Shown in pieces: positions 7,920 to 15,283 of a stretch of 26,838 nucleotides of DNA. This DNA comes from Caryophanales bacterium UBA2253 (GTDB lineage: Bacteria > Bacillota_I > Bacilli_A > ML615J-28 > CAG-698). Location: NCBI GenBank assembly GCA_002347755.1, contig DDXT01000052.1, positions 1 to 26,838 of the forward strand, in the 5' to 3' direction. The first letter of the stretch is position 1, and every line of letters begins with the position of its first letter. The position numbers and the translations under genes are program-made. The notes under the pieces were generated by a model. That model saw only the letters and a program-made list of their open reading frames with translations. It did not search any database and was not told the DNA's origin.

Positions 7920-9638
7920 ATGAACATTTTGAAAAAAAACTATTTGTTTTCGGACATCTTCAGTCTTGACGGCTTTTTGGAGTTTGAAGGGAAGATCCCT
8001 TTTGAAATCAACGATCGAGCCGTTACTTTCCGAATGTATTCATCCTTTCAAAAAGGGCTGGATCCGGAATTCTTCATTGCCAATTCGGAAGCCAAAGAAA
8101 AAGAGCCGATCCGTCTTTTCGTTCTTTATGAAGCCGCGCTGGGAGAAGATGCTTATTCTTTGGACATTACCGCGCAAAGAAACGTCATCATCAAAGCAAG
8201 TTCGGATCGGGGGATCCGGTATGCCTTCCGAGTTCTCAACCAGTTGGCGGAAAAAAGCCATGAAGGATCCAAACTGCCGATCGTTTTGATCGAAGATGCC
8301 CCGTCTTTCCGATTCCGGGGAATCATCGAAGGTTATTACGGCGAGCCGTGGAGTTTCGAAGAACATCTGGAAATGGCCAATTTCATGGATGAATATCGTT
8401 TGAATTCCTTCATGTATGCCCCAAAACTCGATCCGTATCACCGCGAAAAATGGTTTGAGCCGTATCCGGAAGCCGAGTTCTTCAAACTGAAAGAGATAAT
8501 TGCGAAACTATCCGAAAAGAACATTGATTTTTATTATTGCATTTCTCCGGGACATGCGAATGATCCGAAGGATGCCTTCAAATATACCGGCGAAGAGGAT
8601 TTCGCTCGCTTGTTCGCCAAGTTGCAACAAGTCATCGCCATCGGCGTCAGCCATTTCGGATTGCTTTTGGACGACATCAATTACCAACTGTCCGGGCTCA
8701 ACCGGCAGATGTTTTCTCGGCCGGGGATCGCCCATGCGCACATCTGTAATCAGGTCTATGATTTTTTGAAGAGCAATGTGCTTGATCCGGTTTTGGTCAT
8801 GTGTCCGACCGAATATCACCAGATCGGGGACAGCGAATATCGGAATGATCTTAAAGAGTATTTGGATGATGACATTTATGTCTTTTGGACCGGCGACCGG
8901 GTGTGCGCCGAAGCCATTACCGAAAGCGACGCCAAGCTGACGCAAGAGGCCTTTCAAAAAAGATTGTTCATTTGGGACAACTTCCCGGTCAGTGATTTTA
9001 CCTACGGAGTCAGAGAGTTCATTGCTCCGATCAAGAATCGGACTGCCGCCCTTTCGAATTACGCCGAAGGATATATGATCAACCCGAGTCTTCACTACCA
9101 AATCTCCAAGATCGGAATGATCACCATGGCCCATTATGCCTGGAATTCCGCGAAATACGATTACGAAAAGTCTTTTGAAATGGCGCTGAGAAGCGTCAGC
9201 GACGCTTTCTTTAAGCTTGGCAACGCCTATTTCCAATATAATTATCCGAACGTTTTATCGCATGGGAATTTAGCCAACGAGAAAAAGATGGTGGCAAGCC
9301 ATGATTATCCCTCAATCCAAAAATATGTTGGGGCGGCCGCCCAAAGTGCTCAAGCTCTGCTAAAGATCAAACATCCGATCATCGATGAACTCGCTCCGTG
9401 GCTGAAACGGACGATCGCGGAAGAAGCGATCATCAACAAAATCATGGCGGACCAGATCACGGAAGAGGAATTGAAGTTATTTTTGGAAGACATCAAATTT
9501 TCGGGAAGCAAGATCCTGGACTATTTGATTTGTGACAAAAAACTTCTGAATGAAGAGGATTTTGTCAAGCTGATCAAGAAACGCCGCGGACCGGAATGGT
9601 ACCGGGTATTTGAAAACAAAAGATGGGGAAAAATATAA
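7920..9638 (+). CDS. GH84 family beta-N-acetylglucosaminidase (O-GlcNAcase-like), cytosolic
   Basis: A 572-residue protein. Residues about 1-125 look like the alpha/beta domain that precedes the catalytic barrel in GH84 and GH20 enzymes. The GH84 barrel begins with FRGIIEGYYGEPW (about 132-144), continues with MYAPKLDPYHREKW, and carries the catalytic Asp pair in FGLLLDDINYQL (Asp251, Asp252). These enzymes use substrate-assisted catalysis, in which the 2-acetamido group of GlcNAc takes part, so the substrate is a beta-linked N-acetylhexosamine. Unlike the secreted clostridial hyaluronidase-type members there is no signal peptide and no attached binding module, so it should act inside the cell on imported fragments. 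The C-terminal ~140 residues are helical. It lies between paralogue A and nanE in the operon. Confidence 0.92.
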   Translation: MNILKKNYLFSDIFSLDGFLEFEGKIPFEINDRAVTFRMYSSFQKGLDPEFFIANSEAKEKEPIRLFVLYEAALGEDAYSLDITAQRNVIIKASSDRGIRYAFRVLNQLAEKSHEGSKLPIVLIEDAPSFRFRGIIEGYYGEPWSFEEHLEMANFMDEYRLNSFMYAPKLDPYHREKWFEPYPEAEFFKLKEIIAKLSEKNIDFYYCISPGHANDPKDAFKYTGEEDFARLFAKLQQVIAIGVSHFGLLLDDINYQLSGLNRQMFSRPGIAHAHICNQVYDFLKSNVLDPVLVMCPTEYHQIGDSEYRNDLKEYLDDDIYVFWTGDRVCAEAITESDAKLTQEAFQKRLFIWDNFPVSDFTYGVREFIAPIKNRTAALSNYAEGYMINPSLHYQISKIGMITMAHYAWNSAKYDYEKSFEMALRSVSDAFFKLGNAYFQYNYPNVLSHGNLANEKKMVASHDYPSIQKYVGAAAQSAQALLKIKHPIIDELAPWLKRTIAEEAIINKIMADQITEEELKLFLEDIKFSGSKILDYLICDKKLLNEEDFVKLIKKRRGPEWYRVFENKRWGKI

Positions 9639-9653
9639 CAGGAGGCTAAGGAA

Positions 9654-10319
9654 ATGTTGGAAAAACTCAAAAACAAACTGATCGTATCTTGCCAGGCCCG
9701 CGAAGGCGAACCGCTCAAAGATCCGATCATCATGGCCAAAATGGCCGCATCGGCCCTGATCGGGGGCGCGGGGGCCATTCGGGCCGGGGGAGTCGCGGAC
9801 ATCAATGCCATAAAAAAGATGAATGACACGATCGTCATCGGACTGATCAAAACCAATTATGCGGGTTCGGAAGTATACATCACGCCAACCAAAAAAGAAG
9901 TTTTAGAACTGTTGGGCACTTCCTGCGAGATCATCGCTTTGGATGCCACCAAAAGGCCCCGGCCCAATCAGGAGAAGCTGACCGATCTGATCGATCTGAT
10001 TCATCAGAAAAAACGTTTGGTCATGGCGGACATTTCCACTTTTGAAGAAGCCGTCGAAGCCCAAAAATTGGGTGCGGACTTGGTTTCGACCACACTTTCC
10101 GGCTATACGTCGTATTCCAAAAAAGGAGAAGGCCCCAACCTATCGTTACTTGGTAAGTGTGTGCGTTTTTTAAAGATTCCGGTCATAGCGGAAGGACGAA
10201 TTCGGGACATCCCCGATTTTAAAAAGGTTTTGAAAAGAGAGCCGTTCGCCGTGGTCATCGGCAGCGCCATTACCCGGCCGCAGGATATCACCAAACGGTT
10301 TGTTGAGTGCTTGCCATGA
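9654..10319 (+). CDS. nanE: N-acetylmannosamine-6-phosphate 2-epimerase
   Basis: A 221-residue TIM-barrel enzyme converting ManNAc-6-phosphate to GlcNAc-6-phosphate in the cytosol. Diagnostic NanE segments are LIVSCQAREGEPL (9-21), AIRAGG (41-46), GLIK (63-66), ALDATKRPRP (95-104) and PVIAEGRI (176-183). Lys66 and Glu180 coincide with the catalytic Lys66 and Glu180 reported for the Clostridium perfringens enzyme. AGGAGG lies upstream. The gene ends in an ATGA overlap with the regulator. No sialate lyase or ManNAc kinase is nearby, so ManNAc probably comes from something other than sialic acid or is phosphorylated by an enzyme encoded elsewhere. Confidence 0.95.
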   Translation: MLEKLKNKLIVSCQAREGEPLKDPIIMAKMAASALIGGAGAIRAGGVADINAIKKMNDTIVIGLIKTNYAGSEVYITPTKKEVLELLGTSCEIIALDATKRPRPNQEKLTDLIDLIHQKKRLVMADISTFEEAVEAQKLGADLVSTTLSGYTSYSKKGEGPNLSLLGKCVRFLKIPVIAEGRIRDIPDFKKVLKREPFAVVIGSAITRPQDITKRFVECLP

Positions 10320-11962
10320 ATCGAAAAACAATCAACGAATCAAAAGCCGATCTAATTGCGCTCTGGAATCAGGAATTTGAAAAAAGTTATCCGCTGACCG
10401 ACCGATTGATCGATGAGAAGATCATCGAGTCCAAAGATGTGGTTCCCGAAGGAAGTTATTCGCTCTACGATCAGGAGAATCTGGTTGGAACCATCGTTTT
10501 GAAATTTTACAACGGATCAGACAAAAAGAGTCAGGGAAGCGCTTATGTCTCTTTGATTTATGTCAATCCCAAATATCGAAAAACGGGATACGGGTCGGTT
10601 CTTCTCAATGATGCCATTCGCATTTGCACCGAGAACGGCCGGACCATTCTGTACATCGGCGGGGACAACAACTGTTTGTTTTCCGGGGTTTTCTTGGAGA
10701 ACAACGAATTTACGCATCGTTTCTTAAAAAAACAGCGGTTTAACATAGCTTACAAAAACTACAACTTAATTTGCAAAGTTTCGCCGCAAATTGAAATAGA
10801 TGAATATGAGTATTCGCTGTTAAAAACTCCCGAAGAAAGAGAAGAACTCTTCCATCTTATTCGCAAATACTTTCCAGTTCGGTGGTTTCAAGATGTTGAA
10901 TACTGCCAACCCGAAGAGTTTTTGGTAGCCAAAGAAGCTGGAAAGATCATCGGATTCGTCCGGATCAATGACCCGAAGTGTCCCAAATTGGCCAACAGCA
11001 CCAATCTATACCCTTTGTACCGCTGCCTGGGCGGGATTGGCCCGGTTGGGATAGTTCCCGAGAAAAAAGGGTTGGATTTCGGAAACAATTTGGTGAAACA
11101 AGCTTCCAAAATCTTGTTTGATCGCGGTTGCAGCGAAATCATCGTTGACTGGACCAATTCGATCGATTTCTTCAAGAATTCTGGTTTTTCGGACATTTGC
11201 AACCAATACATTCTTTATGAACTAAAACTGAAGGAAAAAACTCCGGAAGGAAAAGTTCCGATCTATAAAGTGATCGAAAAAGAATTGCGTCAAGACATCA
11301 TGGAAGGGAAATACAAACATGGCGACATGATCCCAAGCGAAAGCGAGTTGTCCGCCAAATATAAGGTCTCTCGCATGACCGTTCTTCAAGCCATCAACAA
11401 CCTTTTGATCGACGGATACATTTACCGCCATAAAGGGCGCGGGACTTTTGTTGTTTACAGCAAGAAAGAAATGGAATTGGAAGACCGCCCTTATTTTTCA
11501 TTGGCGAGCGAAATGAAAAACCTTAAAACCGTCGTCAAAACCACGGTTCTGACTTTTGAAATTCGCGAAGCCGACGAATTCATATCCATGTGCTTGCAGC
11601 TCAAATTGGGAGATTTGGTTTACTACGTCGAAAGGCTGCGTCAAGTCGAAAACACGCCGGTCGTTTTCGAAAGAATGTATTTGCCCCTTTCCATGTACGG
11701 CGAATTGAACGAAGAGATCTTTAACGGATCGTTCTATGCTTTTGCCCGCGAACAGCTTCATTGGACGGTCATGAACTGCACCCAGACCATCGAATCGCAA
11801 GCGGTGAGCGGTCGGGCCGCGGAATTACTTCATTTGCAAGAAGGCGAACCGTCGCTTTACGTTTCCAGCACCACTTATTTGGCCAATGGCCGGGCGGTCG
11901 TTCATACCCGAAGTTATTTTCATGGCAATCACGTTCATTTCACCCACCAATTTTCACGATGA
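10316..11962 (+). CDS. Fusion of two GNAT acetyltransferase domains with a GntR/HutC-type regulator
   Basis: A 548-residue protein starting at the ATG that overlaps the nanE stop codon (ATGA). Residues about 30-155 form a GNAT domain with the acetyl-CoA loop RKTGYG (about 89-94). Residues about 160-310 form a second GNAT-like domain with VPEKKGLDFGNNLV (about 247-260), whose loop is less canonical. Residues about 315-378 are a GntR winged helix (PIYKVIEKELRQDI; IPSESELSAKYKVSRMTV; GRGTFVV). Residues about 395-548 are a UTRA effector domain of the HutC subfamily (VERLRQVENTPVVFERMYLP), the type that binds sugar phosphates in NagR/DasR. The reading frame is continuous, so this is a real fusion. 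It probably represses this locus through palindromes at the -35 regions (best one 12004-12015). The acetyltransferase part may modify an amino sugar or sense acetyl-CoA (inference). Confidence 0.88.
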   Translation: MNRKTINESKADLIALWNQEFEKSYPLTDRLIDEKIIESKDVVPEGSYSLYDQENLVGTIVLKFYNGSDKKSQGSAYVSLIYVNPKYRKTGYGSVLLNDAIRICTENGRTILYIGGDNNCLFSGVFLENNEFTHRFLKKQRFNIAYKNYNLICKVSPQIEIDEYEYSLLKTPEEREELFHLIRKYFPVRWFQDVEYCQPEEFLVAKEAGKIIGFVRINDPKCPKLANSTNLYPLYRCLGGIGPVGIVPEKKGLDFGNNLVKQASKILFDRGCSEIIVDWTNSIDFFKNSGFSDICNQYILYELKLKEKTPEGKVPIYKVIEKELRQDIMEGKYKHGDMIPSESELSAKYKVSRMTVLQAINNLLIDGYIYRHKGRGTFVVYSKKEMELEDRPYFSLASEMKNLKTVVKTTVLTFEIREADEFISMCLQLKLGDLVYYVERLRQVENTPVVFERMYLPLSMYGELNEEIFNGSFYAFAREQLHWTVMNCTQTIESQAVSGRAAELLHLQEGEPSLYVSSTTYLANGRAVVHTRSYFHGNHVHFTHQFSR

Positions 11963-11976
11963 ATATCAAAAAAAAT

Positions 11977-12006
11977 CAAAGCGTTCTTCACGGGACGCTT
12001 TGTTTG
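11977..12006 (+). terminator. Rho-independent terminator after the importer operon
   Basis: A 10-bp stem with one G-U pair (CAAAGCGTTC at 11977-11986, GGACGCTTTG at 11993-12002) with a 6-base loop, preceded by an A-run and followed by TTTG. The T-tail runs straight into the operator and promoter of the next operon. Confidence 0.8.
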
Positions 12007-12037
12007 TATATACAAGTTCCCGAGCTTATGATATAAT
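12004..12037 (+). promoter_or_regulatory. Promoter of the surface-enzyme operon with a palindromic HutC-type operator
   Basis: TTGTATATACAA (12004-12015) is a perfect 12-bp palindrome with the GT-N-TA-N-AC core of HutC-subfamily GntR operators. It overlaps a weak -35 (TATACA, 12009-12014) followed by a 17-base spacer and a perfect TATAAT (12032-12037). Transcription should start near 12044. A poor -35 inside a palindrome fits a repressible promoter, and the likely regulator is encoded just upstream. Confidence 0.72.
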
Positions 12038-12080
12038 AAATCATCTGAATCTAAATTTTTAACCAAAAAGGAAATGAATC

Positions 12081-14321
12081 ATGAAAATGTTGCCGATGTT
12101 TGTGCTTATGTCTGCGATAATGTTTACCCAAGGGGCATTGGTTGCCGCCTCCGATATTGTCATGGATGATCTTTTGAACGGAAAGGACATCGTCAGACAA
12201 GAAAACTTTCTCGTTTATTACAGTTATAATGAAACGGGGAGGTCGCCCGCGAACCAATGGGGATACGAAATCGCAATCAATGAAAATAATTTTGTGACCG
12301 AATGCGCGACCAACGCGTTTATGGAAGCGGGAGGTTACATCATTTCCGGTCACGGAACCAAGAAAGAGGCTCTTCAAAATGTCAAGGTCGGAGACATCGT
12401 ATCCATCGACTGGGCGACCAAAAGAATATTGATCACCCGGGATGCCATTGACAGCCCGATGTTTTTAGCAAAACGCAATTTGGCTTTGGCCCTGGAAAAT
12501 CATGAAGCGGCGAAAGCCGGAAAATACCCGATCGACGACGCGGCGATTGAGGCCCTGATTGCTTCCGAAGCCGCCAAAGTGTCCCAGATCGAAGCGATCG
12601 CGGCCAAAGAAACTCCGACCGCCGATGAAATCAATCAAGTTGCGGTCCTTTCCAAAGAAACGGACTTTCTGACCGAGGAGGTCATTTTTCGGACTTCCTA
12701 CTCGCAAAACATGGAGATCCGGGCGCTCTGGCATCGTCCGAATGCGGCCGGGATCAAAGAAGACAATCTGGAGAATCTGAAACTTTTTGTCAGCGAAGTC
12801 AAAGCTTTGGGGTTTAACACTCTGTTCGTGGAGACTTACTGGAACGGATATGCCAGCTATCGTTCCGAGATCTTGGAGACCCATCCCCAAGTTTCAGCCT
12901 TCAGCTACGGCGAAGAATACGGAAATGACTACATCGCCGCTTTGATCGGCGAATGTAAAAAACAGGGCATCGGCGTTCATGCCTGGTGCCACACCTTCAA
13001 CGCGGGAAATTTCGAACACAAGTCCCCCGCCGTCCAAGACGCCTGGCTTTTGGAAAATTATCAGGGATTGACGCTTCATCCCAATCCCTACGGCGGAAGT
13101 TACTATCTGGATCCTTCCAATCCGGAAGTCTTGAGCTTTTTGGAAGGGGTCTTTCTGGAGATGGCCGAGAAATACGATTTCGAAGGCATCCAACTGGACT
13201 ACATCCGTTATTATGACAACAACTATTCCGGTTCTCCGATCCGCGACAGCGGTTACGGTGAATATCCCGAAAACAAATTCAAACAGGAATATGATCTGAC
13301 CGGCGATGTTCGGACCCTCATTCTCGAAAGTGCCAATTTGGCCAAATGGAATGCCTGGCGTCAGAGAAACATCACCAAAGCGGTGGAACGCTTCTCGAAT
13401 GCGCTTCGGAATCTCCGGCCGGAGATCGTCGTTTCCGCCGATGTGGTGTCAAGCATCAACTACGCGAAAGCGACATATATGCAAGACTGGGAAACTTGGG
13501 TCGAAAAAGGCTATGTTGACATGCTGTGCCCGATGATCTATACCGGAAGCGCCCAAGCCGTTGCGGCTGACGTTGCGGCCATCAAAAACACCCTGGGGAA
13601 TCTGGCTTATTTGGACGCGGGGATCGCCCCGACCTATTACGGTTATTCTTGTTTGGTCAACCATGAAGAGATACTTGCTACTTCGATCGGTTCGGGTTTG
13701 GCGTTTTTCGCCAGCCAAAACGCGGTGGGGGTGGAAGACGTCTCTCAGTCCTTGAAGATCGGGGTTTTTCGAACCGATGCGATTTCGCCGCTTCGGAAAA
13801 CATCCGAGGTAGTCGCCGCGGTTTTGGAAAACCAGATCGCTTACCTAACTGCCGCGATGGATGGACAGGCCAATCAGGACCTGTTTCTTGGCCATCTGAC
13901 GGAAGCGGTAGCGATGCCTTGTGAAAACCCGGAAGATTATCAAAATTTAAAGACAAAACTGGAATTCATATCGGTTTTGACGCCGTACATCGGATCAGAA
14001 TCAGTCCGAACCATTTTTAAGAATCAGATCGATCGGCTGATCGACGCGCTGGACATCAAGATTAGCCGTGAATTGATCAGCTTGGGATTCTATGATCCGG
14101 GAAGCCAATCCCGTCCCGACCCGGCCGGCTTTGATTATCCAGAGCCCATTGAAGAACCGGAACCAGAACCGGAGCCAGAACCGGAACCGGAGCCGGAGCC
14201 GGAGCCGGAACCGGAACCCGAACCCGAGAAAGGCTGTCTGAGAATCTTCTCGGTTTCCGGATGGATGTATTTGGGATTGATGATCTACGTTTTCCGACGA
14301 AAAGAAAGAGGCATTTTATGA
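12081..14321 (+). CDS. Secreted GHL10-type (DUF187) glycoside hydrolase with C-terminal surface-sorting tail
   Basis: A 746-residue protein. A hydrophobic signal peptide ends near residue 23 (LVAAS). Residues about 35-115 form a small domain with GGYIISGHG and VKVGDIVSID, seen in front of some GHL10 and phosphodiester-glycosidase-related proteins. A helical linker follows. From about 211 the GHL10 barrel starts (EIRALWHRPN) and includes FNTLFVETYWNG, GVHAWCHTFN, GIQLDYIRYY and VDMLCPMIYTG. After a helical region come 12.5 Glu-Pro repeats (692-716), Gly-Cys719, a hydrophobic helix and RRKERGIL. The tail resembles Cys-containing C-terminal sorting signals such as Synerg-CTERM or MYXO-CTERM, so the enzyme is probably held at the cell surface. 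The substrate is not known; GHL10 proteins are thought to cleave glycans. First gene of its operon; the stop overlaps the next ATG by four bases. Confidence 0.85.
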   Translation: MKMLPMFVLMSAIMFTQGALVAASDIVMDDLLNGKDIVRQENFLVYYSYNETGRSPANQWGYEIAINENNFVTECATNAFMEAGGYIISGHGTKKEALQNVKVGDIVSIDWATKRILITRDAIDSPMFLAKRNLALALENHEAAKAGKYPIDDAAIEALIASEAAKVSQIEAIAAKETPTADEINQVAVLSKETDFLTEEVIFRTSYSQNMEIRALWHRPNAAGIKEDNLENLKLFVSEVKALGFNTLFVETYWNGYASYRSEILETHPQVSAFSYGEEYGNDYIAALIGECKKQGIGVHAWCHTFNAGNFEHKSPAVQDAWLLENYQGLTLHPNPYGGSYYLDPSNPEVLSFLEGVFLEMAEKYDFEGIQLDYIRYYDNNYSGSPIRDSGYGEYPENKFKQEYDLTGDVRTLILESANLAKWNAWRQRNITKAVERFSNALRNLRPEIVVSADVVSSINYAKATYMQDWETWVEKGYVDMLCPMIYTGSAQAVAADVAAIKNTLGNLAYLDAGIAPTYYGYSCLVNHEEILATSIGSGLAFFASQNAVGVEDVSQSLKIGVFRTDAISPLRKTSEVVAAVLENQIAYLTAAMDGQANQDLFLGHLTEAVAMPCENPEDYQNLKTKLEFISVLTPYIGSESVRTIFKNQIDRLIDALDIKISRELISLGFYDPGSQSRPDPAGFDYPEPIEEPEPEPEPEPEPEPEPEPEPEPEPEKGCLRIFSVSGWMYLGLMIYVFRRKERGIL
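14154..14228 (+). repeat. Hexanucleotide (Glu-Pro) repeat in the GHL10 gene
   Basis: 12.5 in-frame copies of GAR-CCN encode a Glu-Pro spacer just before the C-terminal Gly-Cys. Because the unit is six bases, copy-number changes alter spacer length without shifting the frame. Confidence 0.9.
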
Positions 14322-15280
14322 GTTTGACCATCCAAGTCGTTCCGACGCTTGACAGCCGGAATGCGGACATCAGCCGTTTCAAAAACCCCAAGATATATGC
14401 GGGACCGATCCCGGGGGAGGTCCTTCCCGGCGAAACCCCGAAATGTTTTTTGGGGGCTTGGTATCGGAAAGTATTCTCATCCTTTGACCGATGGCTCGGA
14501 ATTGAAGGCGTGATCCGGCTGGGGGAATTCACCCCAGATCCGCTCCGCTTCAATTTGGATCACAAGGGGCGCCATATGGATAATCCGAGCATTTACATGG
14601 GCGGAAAAAGTTCCAATGAAAGCGATGCGGGACTGAATCTCAATCTTTCATATCTGAGCGCGGATACCTCCGGGGAACTGGATCTTTCCAGCCCCAAAGT
14701 TGCTTATCGGCCTTTTTGGCGATACATTTACAGCGACGCCCAGGACATCAACAACAATGTCACCCGCCGGGAAATCAATTCCTGGAATGTCAGCGATCCA
14801 AGGAACCTGCATTATTATTACTTCCCGGGCGATGTCATTCGCATGAGTGTTTACAGTCCGCGGAAAGATTATCTGCAGCTTCGGATCGAAGTTATCGAAC
14901 CGACGAAGCTAAAAAAATATGCAACTTTGCGCCAAGGCTATCAATTGGAAAACGGGCGGCCGGCGGATTTTTACAGCCCGCTGTTCTATTCCAAAGGACA
15001 TGGTTCCGAGAACGCGGAATTCAAACGGGTCAATTCCATTGATCAGTACGGAAACGAAGGCTTTATGGCTCAAAACACCAAGGCCGCGGTTTCGGAAGCG
15101 GAATGGAAAGAAGTGTTCCTATATCGGGAAATCGACGGCGAGATCCGAAAGGTTCCTTTCGTGGCCGCTCGTCAGACTTCCATGATCTGCCCGGACCGAA
15201 AGGCCATCACCGTCAGGCCGGGAAGCGAAGAATGCGGGGGAGAATTCATATCCATCCATCCGGGAAAGGTTTTGAGCTGA
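14318..15280 (+). CDS. Uncharacterised beta-rich protein, paralogue B
   Basis: A 320-residue protein about 60 percent identical to paralogue A at 6950, with the same start MSLT and the same conserved Trp, Tyr and Arg blocks (FLGAWYRKVFSS, PSIYMGGKS, ESDAGL, VTRREINSWNVS, FYSKGHG, NAEFKRVN, DQYGNEG). The ATG overlaps the stop codon of the hydrolase gene (ATGA); an in-frame reading from 14261 would start inside the hydrolase tail and is rejected. No signal peptide is present, although both the preceding gene and the second gene downstream encode secreted proteins. The family is unknown to me. Having one copy in each operon suggests a common step or binding function in both halves of the pathway (inference). 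Confidence 0.72.
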   Translation: MSLTIQVVPTLDSRNADISRFKNPKIYAGPIPGEVLPGETPKCFLGAWYRKVFSSFDRWLGIEGVIRLGEFTPDPLRFNLDHKGRHMDNPSIYMGGKSSNESDAGLNLNLSYLSADTSGELDLSSPKVAYRPFWRYIYSDAQDINNNVTRREINSWNVSDPRNLHYYYFPGDVIRMSVYSPRKDYLQLRIEVIEPTKLKKYATLRQGYQLENGRPADFYSPLFYSKGHGSENAEFKRVNSIDQYGNEGFMAQNTKAAVSEAEWKEVFLYREIDGEIRKVPFVAARQTSMICPDRKAITVRPGSEECGGEFISIHPGKVLS

Positions 15281-15283
15281 TCC

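Noticed and set aside
14154..14228. Short direct repeats resembling a CRISPR or satellite array
   Set aside because: There are no spacers, the unit is six bases, in frame, and encodes a Glu-Pro linker inside a real gene.
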